Assembly: GCA_001464765.1 (NCBI GenBank)
Contig: LNDV01000026.1
Span: 1-64,000, forward strand
DNA: 64,000 nt
Direction of reading: 5' to 3'
Source of the DNA: Betaproteobacteria bacterium Ga0077526
GTDB lineage: Bacteria > Pseudomonadota > Gammaproteobacteria > Burkholderiales > Ga0077523
The translations under genes were made by a program, and so were the position numbers. The first letter of the stretch is position 1. Each line of letters opens with the position of its first letter. The notes beneath the pieces were generated by a model, which searched no databases, was not told where the DNA came from, and worked only from the letters and a program-made list of their open reading frames with translations. Shown piece after piece: positions 1 to 8,581 of this stretch.

Positions 1-108
1 TCTCGGACTCCTCTCGCCTGCGCGACTGTTTGTTCACAACCTCCAGTCTGGCACTCGATGCCTCTTAGGGGGGAGGAGTCCATCCCATTGGGCTACGGGC
101 TCGCCTTT

Positions 109-148
109 CACGTCTTCACGCCTTCACACCTTCACGTCTTCACAGCTC
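109..148. repeat. 8-bp tandem minisatellite (copy A)
   Basis: Five consecutive 8-bp units of the form CACGTCTT/CACGCCTT run here. This is the reverse complement of the GTGAAGRC array found again at 3495-3534. The first 214 bases of the window hold no convincing gene; apart from this array I see only unremarkable GC-rich sequence. Confidence 0.7.
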
Positions 149-214
149 AAACCCCCTTCATCCCCCCACGCCGCTGCCGATAAGCGGAAAGCCCCCTTCT
201 GCTTCCCGCCATCC

Positions 215-613
215 ATGAGGTCGACCGCGCTTTCCCTGCTGTTGCTGACCCTCCCGTTCCTGACGGCCTGCGAAGACCATCGGGCGGAACTCACGCGCCG
301 GGAAATCTACAAGCTGGCTTTCCGGTCTGCGCAGTTCCACGAAGCCCTGGAACGCTGTGAGGCCGACGAGAAGGTGCTGCAGCGGCATGCCGCCGTCTGG
401 AAAGCCAATTTGGACGCCGCGGCCACCTGGCTGGAGATGGAGCGCGAAGACATCACGAAGCGCCAGGAAGCCGGCCGGGACGGGCTGGACGCGGAGGCCG
501 AACTCGGCTGCAAGGTCGTGCTGAAAGCCACCAAGGTGTCCTTCGGCATCGCCGAGGACTGGGCCGAGCGGATCGAGAACGAGGAGTACTGCGGGATCTT
601 CAGCTGCGAGTAG
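215..613 (+). CDS. small predicted lipoprotein, function unknown
   Basis: This is a 132-residue protein with a lipoprotein signal: a hydrophobic stretch at residues 5-16 ending in the lipobox LTAC, so Cys19 would be lipidated after export. The mature part is helical and charged (many E, R, K), with four further Cys: one near residue 48, one around 99, and two in the last ten residues (EYCGIFSCE). I do not recognise the family. It stands alone, 57 bp before the convergent DAHP synthase gene, with no obvious operon partner. The start is the first ATG in a frame opening right at the signal peptide, which supports it as a real gene. The function is unknown; a small periplasmic-face membrane-anchored protein is all that can be inferred. 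Confidence 0.65.
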   Translation: MRSTALSLLLLTLPFLTACEDHRAELTRREIYKLAFRSAQFHEALERCEADEKVLQRHAAVWKANLDAAATWLEMEREDITKRQEAGRDGLDAEAELGCKVVLKATKVSFGIAEDWAERIENEEYCGIFSCE

Positions 614-670
614 AGCGCAGCCGGGCAGGGCGGGCCGGCCTCCCGCGGGAGTGCCGACCCGAGGCGTAGC

Positions 671-1777
671 TCAGCGGAGGTTCACGATCTCCGCGCCCTG
701 GGACGACGCGACTCGCCCGGGCAGCACGTCCTTCAGCCTGGTGCGCACCTCGCGCAGGCACTTCTCGGTGCGTTCCCAGTCCAGGCAGCCGTCCGTCACC
801 GAAACCCCGTACTTGAGCTGCGACAGATCCGCCGGGATCGGCTGATTGCCGTGACCGATGTTGCTTTCGATCATGGCGCCGAGGATCGAGCGGTTGCCCT
901 CGACGATCTGCCCCGCGAGATCCTGCATCACCAGCGGCTGGAGCGCTGGGTCCTTGTTGGAATTCGCGTGGCTGCAGTCGACGATGATGTTCTCGGGCAA
1001 CTTGTTCTTGCGCAGTTCCTGTTCGACCAGCGCGATCGTCACGGAGTCGTAGTTGGGCCCCTTGGCGCCGCCCCGAAGCACGATGTGCCCGTATCGATTG
1101 CCCATGGTGCGGATGATCGCGACCTCGCCGCGCGGGTTGATCCCCAGGAAACTATGGGGGCGCGATGCCGAGTGCAGCGCGTTGATCGCCACCTGCAGAC
1201 CGCCGTCCGTCCCGTTCTTGAAGCCGACCGGCGTGGAAAGCCCGCTCGCCATTTCGCGGTGGGTCTGGGATTCGGTCGTGCGGGCACCGACGGCGCTCCA
1301 GCTGACGAGATCGCCCAGGTACTGCGGGCTGATGGGGTCCAGGGCTTCGGTCCCGGCGGGCAGGCCGATCTCGGCGATGTCGAGCAGCACGTTGCGGGCG
1401 AGCTGCAGGCCATGCTCGATGTCGAAGGAGTCGTTCATGTGCGGGTCGTTGATCAACCCTTTCCAGCCCGTGGTCGTCCGGGGCTTCTCGAAGTAGACCC
1501 GCATCACGACGTACAGGGTGTCGGACACTTCGTCGGCCAGGTGTTTGAGCCGACGGGCGTAATCGAGCGCGGCGACCGGGTCGTGGATGGAGCAGGGCCC
1601 CACGACGACCAGAAGCCGATGGTCCTGCCGGTCGAGGATCCTCTGGCAGACCTCGCGCCCCTCGAGCACGACCTTTTCGGCGCGATCGGTGAGGGGGATG
1701 CGGCGCTTGATCTCTTCGGGCGTGGCAAGAACGTCCTGTGACGCGACGTTCACGTTGTATAGCTGCTTGTCTTCCAT
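671..1777 (-). CDS. aroG: 3-deoxy-7-phosphoheptulonate (DAHP) synthase, class I
   Basis: The enzyme condenses phosphoenolpyruvate with erythrose 4-phosphate, the first step of the shikimate pathway to aromatic amino acids; it is cytosolic. The class I AroF/G/H signature runs throughout: LLVVVGPCSIHDP near the N-terminus with the metal-binding Cys, then FEKPRTTTGWKGLINDP, ARTTESQTHRE, GFKNGTDG, and DCSHANS near the C-terminus. From the chosen ATG the protein is about 368 residues, close to E. coli AroG (350). The frame stays open to 1873, but the extra N-terminal stretch is basic low-complexity sequence, so I chose the internal ATG at 1777; an ATG at 1786 is equally possible. It is divergent from the downstream carbonic anhydrase gene. 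Feedback specificity (Phe, Tyr or Trp) cannot be read from sequence by eye. Confidence 0.93.
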   Translation of the reverse strand: MEDKQLYNVNVASQDVLATPEEIKRRIPLTDRAEKVVLEGREVCQRILDRQDHRLLVVVGPCSIHDPVAALDYARRLKHLADEVSDTLYVVMRVYFEKPRTTTGWKGLINDPHMNDSFDIEHGLQLARNVLLDIAEIGLPAGTEALDPISPQYLGDLVSWSAVGARTTESQTHREMASGLSTPVGFKNGTDGGLQVAINALHSASRPHSFLGINPRGEVAIIRTMGNRYGHIVLRGGAKGPNYDSVTIALVEQELRKNKLPENIIVDCSHANSNKDPALQPLVMQDLAGQIVEGNRSILGAMIESNIGHGNQPIPADLSQLKYGVSVTDGCLDWERTEKCLREVRTRLKDVLPGRVASSQGAEIVNLR

Positions 1778-1927
1778 GACGGGCATTCCGGTGATGTTCG
1801 AGGCGACCCCGTAGCCGACGGGGGTTCCCATTCTACGTCGTCGGGAGGCCTTCCTGGGTGCCCCCGCCCTCAACCGGGGCAGCGCCGGGCCGATAAGGGA
1901 TTACGACTTGTCCGCCCCGAACCCGCC

Positions 1928-3490
1928 ATGTCCCGCCGACCCGTTCTCGTCCTTGCCCTCCTGGCCGCCACCTCATCCGTGCCCGCGGCCGAATGGTCTC
2001 TGATGTCCCAGTCGGGGGGCGTTCGCCTCGAGTTCGATGCCACGAGCATCGCGAGGCAGGGCGAAGCCGGCACGGCATGGGACCGCACGGTGTCCGACCA
2101 GCCCATGGCCACGGCGGCGTCGGGCGATGTCGCCTTCCACAGCGCCAAGACCTTGATGCGCTACGACTGCGTGCGCCGGACGGTGGTGCCCATGGTCCGG
2201 GCTTTCGCCTTCGCGGACGGGATGGAGGTGCTGCGGCAGAACGTGGAGGGCTCCGAGCTTCCTCAGCCGGTCGTCCCCGACACGCCTCGCGAGCGGATGC
2301 TGTCCCTGGTCTGCGCCGTGAAGGCCCGGGCCGAGCCGGCAGCCCCGAAGATCCAGACGGCCGTTCTTCCGGCGGCTTCCACCGCCGGCCCTGCGCCGGC
2401 GAAGCCGAAGGCCGCCGAGGACAAGGCGGATGCCAAACCCGGCGCGAAGCCCGAAGCCAAGTCCGAGACCAAGGACGACGCCAAGACCGCTGCGAAGCCG
2501 GCCGATGGCAAGGCGGCCGCAGCGGCCGACCCGAAAACCCAGGCCGCGGCGCAGAAGACTGCCGCACCCGCGGCCCCTGCAGCTGCGCCGGGCAAGGCCG
2601 CGCCGGCCGCCACCGCGAAGGCGGAACCTGCCAAGCCGGGGACACCCGCCGCCCCGGCTGCCAAGGATGCGCAAGGCAAGCCCGCCAAGGACGCTCACGG
2701 TGGCAAGACCGCTGCAGCCGACGCCCATGGCGACAAGCACGGCGATGCCAAGCAGGGCAAGGGACACGGCGAAGACAAGGCCGCCAAGGGAGAGTCTGCC
2801 GCCGCCCCCGCCGAACAGAAGCACGTGAATTGGAGCTACTCCGGCGTTCAGCAGTGGCACAAGCTCTCGAAGGACTTCGCTGCCTGCGCCGAAGGCAAGC
2901 GCCAGTCGCCGATCGACATCCGCGAAGGCGTGCGCGTGCAGCTGGAGCCCATCAAGTTCAACTACCAGACCTCGCCGCTGCGCATCCTGAACAACGGGCA
3001 TACCGTGCAGGTCGCCTATCAGCCCGGCAGTTCCATCGTCATCGGCGACGTGAGCTACGAGCTCGTCCAGTTCCACTTCCACCACCCGGCCGAAGAGCGC
3101 GTGAACGGCCGGCAGTACGACATGGTGGCGCACCTGGTGCACAAGTCGAAGGACGACCGGCTCGCCGTGGTGGCAGTACTGCTCTTTGCCGGTGAAGAAA
3201 ACGAGTTCATCAAGACGCTCTGGAACTACCTGCCCCTCGATGTGGGCCTGGAGGAGAACCTGTCGTCCGTCGTGATCGACGTGAAGCAGCTGTTGCCGAA
3301 GCTCCGCGGCTACTACACCTACATGGGGTCGCTGACCACGCCGCCTTGCACCGAAGGCGTCCGCTGGATCGTGATGCGCACGCCGGTCCAGATGTCACGA
3401 ACTCAGGTGACGACGTTCTCGCGCTTGTACCAGATGAATGCGCGCCCCCTGCAGGCATCGAACGGGCGGCTGATCAAGGAAGTGATGTAG
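1928..3490 (+). CDS. secreted alpha-carbonic anhydrase with N-terminal adhesin-E-like domain
   Basis: This 520-residue exported protein has three parts. After a signal peptide (residues 1 to about 20, ending VPAAEW) comes a region of about 110 residues resembling the surface-adhesin E fold common in betaproteobacteria. A linker of about 160 residues, almost entirely Ala, Lys, Pro, Gly and Asp with some His, follows. From about residue 298 there is a complete alpha-carbonic anhydrase domain. Visible catalytic features are QSPIDI, the zinc ligands His383 and His385 in QFHFHH, His402 in MVAHLVH, and the closing motif SLTTPPCTEGV. It should interconvert CO2 and bicarbonate in the periplasm or at the cell surface. 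A stand-alone alpha-CA is about 240 residues, so the N-terminal half is an addition. A cytosolic beta-CA gene lies at 38996-39640. Confidence 0.9.
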   Translation: MSRRPVLVLALLAATSSVPAAEWSLMSQSGGVRLEFDATSIARQGEAGTAWDRTVSDQPMATAASGDVAFHSAKTLMRYDCVRRTVVPMVRAFAFADGMEVLRQNVEGSELPQPVVPDTPRERMLSLVCAVKARAEPAAPKIQTAVLPAASTAGPAPAKPKAAEDKADAKPGAKPEAKSETKDDAKTAAKPADGKAAAAADPKTQAAAQKTAAPAAPAAAPGKAAPAATAKAEPAKPGTPAAPAAKDAQGKPAKDAHGGKTAAADAHGDKHGDAKQGKGHGEDKAAKGESAAAPAEQKHVNWSYSGVQQWHKLSKDFAACAEGKRQSPIDIREGVRVQLEPIKFNYQTSPLRILNNGHTVQVAYQPGSSIVIGDVSYELVQFHFHHPAEERVNGRQYDMVAHLVHKSKDDRLAVVAVLLFAGEENEFIKTLWNYLPLDVGLEENLSSVVIDVKQLLPKLRGYYTYMGSLTTPPCTEGVRWIVMRTPVQMSRTQVTTFSRLYQMNARPLQASNGRLIKEVM

Positions 3491-3494
3491 GGCT

Positions 3495-3534
3495 GTGAAG
3501 GCGTGAACGTGTGAAGACGTGAAGGCGTGAGGGC
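3495..3534. repeat. 8-bp tandem minisatellite (copy B)
   Basis: Five units of GTGAAGRC-type sequence (GTGAAGGC, GTGAACGT, GTGAAGAC, GTGAAGGC, GTGAGGGC) lie directly after the carbonic anhydrase stop codon. The array at 109-148 is the same repeat in inverted orientation. Confidence 0.7.
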
Positions 3535-3553
3535 GTCGTCGCGTTGGGTGGGG

Positions 3554-3778
3554 GTGCCTCGATTCGCGCCGGATGCCCCGGAGTCGGGGCGTTCGCCCCT
3601 CGTCCGGGCTACGAGAAACCCGCGGCCGCACCCTGTAGCCCGGACGAGGACCGCAAGGTCCGACTCCGGGGATCGAACCGATGACGTCGGCAAGGCGTGA
3701 AGATGTCTCGCCTCATGGGTGCGGTGCCTCGATTCGCGCCGGATGCCCCGGAGTCGGGGCGTTCGCCCCTCGTCCGGG
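3554..3778. repeat. REP-type hairpin cluster 1 (three copies)
   Basis: Three copies of one hairpin element lie here: forward at 3576-3613, inverted at 3635-3671, forward at 3756-3778 (the last runs into the amidase 3' end region). Each copy reads CCCGGA, a 3-nt bulge, a 5-bp inner stem, a 4-nt loop, the complementary inner stem, a 3-nt bulge, then TCCGGG, followed by CTAC (GTAG on the other strand). A 55-bp block (3554-3608) is repeated exactly at 3724-3778. Inverted adjacent copies form a BIME-like arrangement. Confidence 0.8.
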
Positions 3779-3797
3779 GCCGACCTACATACCGCCG

Positions 3798-5252
3798 TCA
3801 CCCCGCATACGTCGGCGGTGGTGTGAAGCAAGCGAACTCGCGCTCCAGCATCGCGGCGAACGCGATGCAGGTGTAGTCCCCGAACTTGGGTCCCACGATC
3901 TGCACGCCGACCGGGAGGCCGTCGCGAGCGAGGCCCGCTGGGGCGACGGTCGACGGCAGATGCGCCAGCCCGGAGTACCCGGCCCAGAACATCTGGGTCG
4001 TCGACGGCTGCGGCTTGCCGTTCACCATGACCATCCGCTCCCACCTCTCGCCCGTCTGGTTGTGGGGGAATGCCGTGGTGGCGGCTGCAGGGCACAACAG
4101 CACATCCCACTCGCGGAAGAAATCCGCCCAGGCATTCATCATCCGGTGACGCGCTTCGTCCAGCAGAAGCCAGTCCCGGTGCGACAGTGTGCAGCCCGTC
4201 AGCATCCACGACACGTAGTCCGTTGCCGCGGGGTTCACGCGCTTGGCGCGGGTCGCGAAGTGCTCGAAAGCCTCGTCGGTCATGGATCGCGACGTTGCCG
4301 AGCGCAGCAGATGGATGAACACGCGATGGGCTTCGGCCAGTGCGATGTCCGGCCGCGCCTTGTCGCTCACCTTCGCACCACGGCTCGCCGCGAACTCCGC
4401 CACGGCCTGGATTCGCGCCTGCACCGCGCGGTCCACCGGGGCGGTCGGCGCGGTCGTGAGCACTGCAACGCGCCACTGCTTCCACGTCCTTCGGGGTGCA
4501 GGCGGAAGCGTCACCTGCCAGCCTGCGGCGTCCGCGCCCGCCGTGCCGACGATGGCCGAGAGAGCGACTTCGAGGTCCTTCGCACTGCGCGCGAGCGGGC
4601 CGATCACGCCGATGTCGTTGGCGGTGTCGAACGGCGGCAGTCGATGCCCGTCGCTCGCGCACACGCCGTACGTCGGCTTGTGTCCGTACACGCCGCAGTA
4701 GTGGGCGGGGTCGCGGATCGACGCGCCGATGTCGCTGCCGATCTCCAGCCCGGTCAGTCCGGCGGCCAGCGCTGCCGCCGCACCGCCCGAGGACCCGCCG
4801 GGTACGCGTGTGTGGTCCCAGGGATTGGACGTCGTGCCGTAGACCGGATTGAACGTCTGCCAGTCGGCGAGCATCACGGGGACGTTCGTCTTGCCGAACA
4901 CGTTGGCGCCCGCCGCCAGCAGGCGGTCGACGGCGACGGCGTTGCTCGTGGCGATGTTCTTCTTCATGTCCGGTCGGCCCCAAGTCGTGGGCAGCCCGGC
5001 AACGTCGAAGGATTCCTTCACCGTCATCGGTACGCCGTGCAACGGGCCCAGCGCAGCGCCCTTGGCCACGGCCTTGTCCGCCGCCCGCGCGCGCTTCTTC
5101 GCGGCGGCGAGGTCGAACACGCAGATCGCGTTCAGGTCGCCGTTGTAGCGATGCACGCGGTCGAGGTAGTGCTCCAGAAGATCGATGCAACGGATCTTGC
5201 GGCGGCGGATGCGCGCGGCCAGTTCCACCGCGGAGTCGAAGGCGAAGTCCAT
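3798..5252 (-). CDS. amidase (amidase-signature family)
   Basis: This 484-residue enzyme of the amidase signature family would hydrolyse a carboxamide to acid and ammonia. The family Ser-cisSer-Lys machinery is visible: the lysine in the VPMTVKESF region (about residue 80), and the Gly/Ser-rich loop VPGGSSGGAAAALAAGL followed by GSDIGASIRDPAHYCG containing the nucleophilic serine. I chose the ATG at 5252, which begins MDFAFDSAVELAARIR; the upstream extension in this frame is low-complexity and overlaps the preceding gene. The gene lies 13 bp after the NIPSNAP gene and probably shares an operon with it and the AraD1-like hydrolase gene at 5625-6626. The substrate is not predictable; fatty-acid amides, aryl amides or a pathway intermediate are all possible. 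Confidence 0.9.
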   Translation of the reverse strand: MDFAFDSAVELAARIRRRKIRCIDLLEHYLDRVHRYNGDLNAICVFDLAAAKKRARAADKAVAKGAALGPLHGVPMTVKESFDVAGLPTTWGRPDMKKNIATSNAVAVDRLLAAGANVFGKTNVPVMLADWQTFNPVYGTTSNPWDHTRVPGGSSGGAAAALAAGLTGLEIGSDIGASIRDPAHYCGVYGHKPTYGVCASDGHRLPPFDTANDIGVIGPLARSAKDLEVALSAIVGTAGADAAGWQVTLPPAPRRTWKQWRVAVLTTAPTAPVDRAVQARIQAVAEFAASRGAKVSDKARPDIALAEAHRVFIHLLRSATSRSMTDEAFEHFATRAKRVNPAATDYVSWMLTGCTLSHRDWLLLDEARHRMMNAWADFFREWDVLLCPAAATTAFPHNQTGERWERMVMVNGKPQPSTTQMFWAGYSGLAHLPSTVAPAGLARDGLPVGVQIVGPKFGDYTCIAFAAMLEREFACFTPPPTYAG

Positions 5253-5265
5253 GGGGTGGGCGCCG

Positions 5266-5592
5266 TTACTGGATCTTGGAGTAGGACGTCGGCGCGAGGA
5301 ACATGTTCGTGATGCGTGCCACCAGGGCGCCGTTGCGTTCGGTCTCGGCACGCTTTTCGATCCATTCCGGGTCGACCATGAATGCGCCCCACAGACGTTC
5401 GCGCTCCGCCATGCTCTGCCACTCGAGGATGTAGTAGAGATCGACGTTCGAATCCCCCACCAGCACGGTCCAGAAGCCGACCTGGCGGATCCCGTGCTTC
5501 TCCCACAGCTTGAGGGTGATGGTCTCGAAGCGCTTGTTGAGGTCCGGCAGACGGCCGGGCATGCAGTGGTAGATGCGCAGTTCGTGGATCAT
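5266..5592 (-). CDS. NIPSNAP family protein
   Basis: A 108-residue protein starting MIHELRIYHCMPGRLPDL and ending at 5266. The opening pattern, the FETITLKLWEKHGI segment and the later DLYYILEWQSMAERERLW segment are typical of NIPSNAP proteins, small ferredoxin-like-fold (dimeric alpha/beta barrel) proteins often found in catabolic operons. Its biochemical role is not established. It sits between an AraD1-type fumarylacetoacetate hydrolase-fold protein and an amidase, all on the same strand with gaps of 32 and 13 bp, so it is probably part of the same degradative operon. Confidence 0.88.
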   Translation of the reverse strand: MIHELRIYHCMPGRLPDLNKRFETITLKLWEKHGIRQVGFWTVLVGDSNVDLYYILEWQSMAERERLWGAFMVDPEWIEKRAETERNGALVARITNMFLAPTSYSKIQ

Positions 5593-5624
5593 GGTTCGGT
5601 TCCTTGGTAGTCGAGCAGAGGAGG

Positions 5625-6626
5625 TCAGAGGGACTTCACGGCGAAATGCTGCAGCGGCTCGCGCGCTTCGCCCAGTGTGTTGCGCAGCGGCCGGCCGAAG
5701 CCTTCGGCGGAGATCTCGAACACGTCGCCGGGACGCGTCTCGATCTTCTGCGTGAAGCTGCCGGTGGCGGCGCCGAAGTAATGGATGTGCACGTCGCCCG
5801 GCACGCGGAACTGCCGGTACTTGAAGTGATGGTGTTCGAGGTTGGCGACCGAGTGGCACATGTTGTCCTCGCCGGTGAGCCAGTCGGACGCCCACACGGT
5901 CTGGTTGCCGCGCAGGAGCCGCGCCATTCCTTTCACGGTCGGCGGCAGATCGCCCAGCAGGAGTTCCGGTCCGTAGCTCGACTCGCGCAGCTTCGAATGG
6001 GCGAGGTACAGGTAGTTCTCGCGTTCGGTGATGTGATCGGAGTACTCGTTGGCGAGCGCGTAGCCGATGCGTGTCGGCGTGCCATCGTCGGCGACGACGT
6101 ACAGCCCGCAGACCTCGGCTTCCTCGCCACCGTCCTTGGCGAAGGCCGGCCACTCCAGAGCCCGCTCCGGCGCCACGACCCAGCGGCCGTCGCCCTTGTA
6201 GAACCACTCTGGCGCGGTCCCGATCTGACCGGCTACGGGTTTTCCACCGGCGACGCCCCACTTGAACATCTTCATGGAGTCGGTGAGGTTCTCCTCGGAC
6301 TGCTGGAGCTTGGCGTGCATGGAATCGCGCGCAGCTGCGCTGCCGAGGTGCGACAGCCCCGTGCCGGTGACGAGCCAGTGCGCGGGGTCCGGATGGTCCA
6401 GCGGCGGCAGCAGGCGCTTCTCTTCGATCACGCGTTCGTAGTCGTCGATGCGTCCGCTCGCACGCGTCGCAACGACTTCGGCCAGCTTGCGCTGCATCCG
6501 CAGGGCTTCGAGTGCGAGGTGATACACGCGTTCCGCGCCGTCCAGAACTTCGAGTCCGCGTCCGTCGTTCGTCACGCGGGCAACCCTGCGGCGACCATCC
6601 TCTCCGACGTATTGCACCAGTCTCAT
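5625..6626 (-). CDS. AraD1-type fumarylacetoacetate hydrolase family protein
   Basis: This 333-residue protein belongs to the FAH superfamily, in the branch called AraD1/GguC, linked to sugar-acid dehydration and C-C or C-O bond cleavage of 2-keto acids. Supporting segments are the N-terminal MRLVQYVG, the central TGTGLSHLGSAAARDSMH, the KMFKWGVAGGKP stretch, and the acidic metal-binding region around AEVCGLYVV and GYALANEYSDH. A strong ribosome-binding site, GGGAGGAC, lies just upstream of the ATG at 6626, which fixes the start. It leads a run with NIPSNAP and amidase. I infer a cytosolic role in degrading a sugar acid or related keto acid; the exact substrate is not visible. Confidence 0.85.
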   Translation of the reverse strand: MRLVQYVGEDGRRRVARVTNDGRGLEVLDGAERVYHLALEALRMQRKLAEVVATRASGRIDDYERVIEEKRLLPPLDHPDPAHWLVTGTGLSHLGSAAARDSMHAKLQQSEENLTDSMKMFKWGVAGGKPVAGQIGTAPEWFYKGDGRWVVAPERALEWPAFAKDGGEEAEVCGLYVVADDGTPTRIGYALANEYSDHITERENYLYLAHSKLRESSYGPELLLGDLPPTVKGMARLLRGNQTVWASDWLTGEDNMCHSVANLEHHHFKYRQFRVPGDVHIHYFGAATGSFTQKIETRPGDVFEISAEGFGRPLRNTLGEAREPLQHFAVKSL

Positions 6627-6714
6627 GGCATGTCCTCCCTTTGTGGTGTCTTCTCGCGCGCCGGCGTTCAAGCCCGGACTCGCGGCCCATCGTCCCGCTC
6701 GGGATTGTAGTGGC

Positions 6715-7668
6715 TCACCGCGAGGTGCGTTCCTTCCACCAGGTCAGCGTCGCCGCGAGCGACTGGTCGAGCGGCGTCGGCGTGAGGCCGAGCGTGTTCC
6801 GCGCACGGGTGTCGTCGATGACGAAGTCGTCCTCGAATTCGTACAGCATCTCCTTCAGTTCGCGAAGCTGCCCGTCGAACAGACCCAGCAAGCCAACGAG
6901 AAACGACGGGAGGGCAGACACCTTCGGCGCCACGCCCGCCAGCGAAGCGATGCGTTCGATGATGGCGCGCGTGGATATGGCAGGCGCGTTCGGCACGAGC
7001 CAGGTGTGGCCTAGCGCCTCGTCGCGGGACGCGAGCATCACCAGCGCGCCGGCGAAATCGTCGATGTACGTGTAGCTGTGCAGACGATCCGGCTTTCCCA
7101 CGACCTGCGCGCTGCGGCCGGCGAGCAGGCGTTCGAACACCCGCCCGCCGAGCATGGAGGCGTCCGTCACGCCGGGCCCGAAGAAGTCCGACGCACGGCC
7201 AATGGCAGCCCGTACCTTCCCGGACTTGTGCGCCTCGCGAAGGATGCCGGCCACCTCGGCACGGATGCGTCCCTTGACGGTGGTGGCGGTCTCGGGAAGG
7301 TCTTCGCGGATGGAGCCCGTCACGTGACCATAGGCGTAGACGTTGTCGCCGTAGACCAGCTTCGCGCCGGCCGATGCTGCGCCCTCGACGATGCCGCGCA
7401 TGATCGCGGGGAACTCGCTCCAGCGCGGATAGGGCAGTCCGACGCAGTGGTAGACGGCCGTCGCCCCCTCACAGACCTCGCGGGTGAGGCGGGGGTCGGC
7501 GGCGTCCCCGCCACCGAGTTCGGTCTCCGGGTCCTTCTCGAAGCCGACCCGGCCCGAGCGGTTGATCATGCGGACGCGGTGCCCCCGGGCGCGCAGGCAG
7601 CGCAGAGTGGCGAGGCCGAGCGGGCCCGTGCCGAAGACGACGTGAAGTTCGCTGGGAGCGGATGGCAT
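6715..7668 (-). CDS. NAD(P)-dependent epimerase/dehydratase (atypical SDR)
   Basis: This 317-residue protein has an N-terminal Rossmann motif FGTGPLGLATLR (GxGxxG type) at about residues 11-22 and an extended-SDR layout: YHCVGLPYPRW, YGDNVYAYGHV and the DFFGPGVTDASM segment. The usual YxxxK active site is altered: a Tyr lies in NVYAYG, but I do not see the Lys four residues later, so catalysis may be atypical. The start is the ATG at 7668; the open frame upstream is antisense to the next gene. It is divergent from the PcaD-like gene with an 81-bp gap that should contain both promoters. The substrate is unknown; a nucleotide sugar or a steroid-like alcohol is possible. Confidence 0.8.
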   Translation of the reverse strand: MPSAPSELHVVFGTGPLGLATLRCLRARGHRVRMINRSGRVGFEKDPETELGGGDAADPRLTREVCEGATAVYHCVGLPYPRWSEFPAIMRGIVEGAASAGAKLVYGDNVYAYGHVTGSIREDLPETATTVKGRIRAEVAGILREAHKSGKVRAAIGRASDFFGPGVTDASMLGGRVFERLLAGRSAQVVGKPDRLHSYTYIDDFAGALVMLASRDEALGHTWLVPNAPAISTRAIIERIASLAGVAPKVSALPSFLVGLLGLFDGQLRELKEMLYEFEDDFVIDDTRARNTLGLTPTPLDQSLAATLTWWKERTSR

Positions 7669-7749
7669 GGCGGCGGAGCCGTGGACTGGGACGATGCACG
7701 TATACTCCGCCGAAACATCGCAGGCCCGCAACGACGGAGGAGAGAGCGG

Positions 7750-8535
7750 ATGGAATTCGAGGCGAACGGCATCCGGATTCATGCGGAAGTGAAGGGATCG
7801 GGCCCCTGGCTCGTGCTGAGTCACTCGCTCGCGTGCTGCACCGCGATGTGGCGGGAGCAGATCGACCGGTTTTCGGAGCGGTATCGCGTGCTCGCCTTCG
7901 ATACGCGCGGCCACGGTCGTACCGATGCGCCTGCCGGGCCCTATACGCTGGATCTCCTCGCCGATGACCTCGAGGCGCTGCTCGACAAGGCCGGCGTGGA
8001 TCGCTGCCATTTCGCAGGCCTGTCCATGGGCGGCATGATCGGCATGACCCATGCGCTGCGGCACCCGGGCCGTTTCGCGTCCCTGATCCTCTGCGACACC
8101 TCGTCCCGCATTCCCGCGGAAGCGCGCCCGATCTGGCAGCAGCGCATCGATCTCGCCCAGACGCAGGGCATGGCCGCGCTGGCGCCATCCACGCTGGAGC
8201 GCTGGTTCACCGAAGGGTTTCGGCAATCGCAGGCACAGGTCGTGGATGCCGTGGGCGACCTGATTCGCGCCACGCCCGTGGCGGGCTTCGTGGGGTGCTG
8301 CCATGCGATCTCGCAGCTGGATCTCACCGACAAGCTCGGTGCCATCCGTGTGCCCACCCTCGTGCTCGTCGGTGATCGCGATGTCGGGACTCCCGTAGAA
8401 GCGTCGCGGGTCATCCATCAGGCGATTCCCGGGGCGCAGCTTGGTGTCATCCCGTCGGCGTCGCACCTTTCCAACATCGAACAGCCCGAGACGTTCGATT
8501 TCCTGCTCGACCGGTTCCTGTCCGGCCTTCGATGA
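7750..8535 (+). CDS. pcaD: 3-oxoadipate enol-lactonase-like alpha/beta hydrolase
   Basis: This 261-residue alpha/beta hydrolase looks like PcaD, which opens 3-oxoadipate enol-lactone in the protocatechuate/catechol branch of the beta-ketoadipate pathway. The nucleophile elbow is GLSMGG with Ser92. The acid is in LVGDRDVGTP (about residue 212) and the histidine in SASHLSNIEQP near the end. FDTRGHGRTDAPAGPYT is the usual strand-3 region. A clear GGAGGAGAG ribosome-binding site precedes the ATG. The open frame begins far upstream but the N-terminal addition is antisense to the SDR gene. No other pca genes are present, so the pathway assignment rests on family resemblance; the symbol is provisional. 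Confidence 0.8.
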   Translation: MEFEANGIRIHAEVKGSGPWLVLSHSLACCTAMWREQIDRFSERYRVLAFDTRGHGRTDAPAGPYTLDLLADDLEALLDKAGVDRCHFAGLSMGGMIGMTHALRHPGRFASLILCDTSSRIPAEARPIWQQRIDLAQTQGMAALAPSTLERWFTEGFRQSQAQVVDAVGDLIRATPVAGFVGCCHAISQLDLTDKLGAIRVPTLVLVGDRDVGTPVEASRVIHQAIPGAQLGVIPSASHLSNIEQPETFDFLLDRFLSGLR

Positions 8536-8581
8536 TGCCGGCTGGCTCCTTCGTATCGCTCTTCAACGTGTGAGGTTTCGG

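Noticed and set aside
851-1741. Long plus-strand open frame over aroG
   Set aside because: It is antisense to a fully conserved DAHP synthase and shows no family features; high GC produces long shadow frames.
3495-3534. Short CRISPR-like array
   Set aside because: The 8-bp units are contiguous with no spacers; it is a minisatellite.
3403-5190. 595-codon minus-strand frame across the REP cluster and amidase
   Set aside because: Arg-rich translation in a different frame from the amidase and running through repeats; not a gene.
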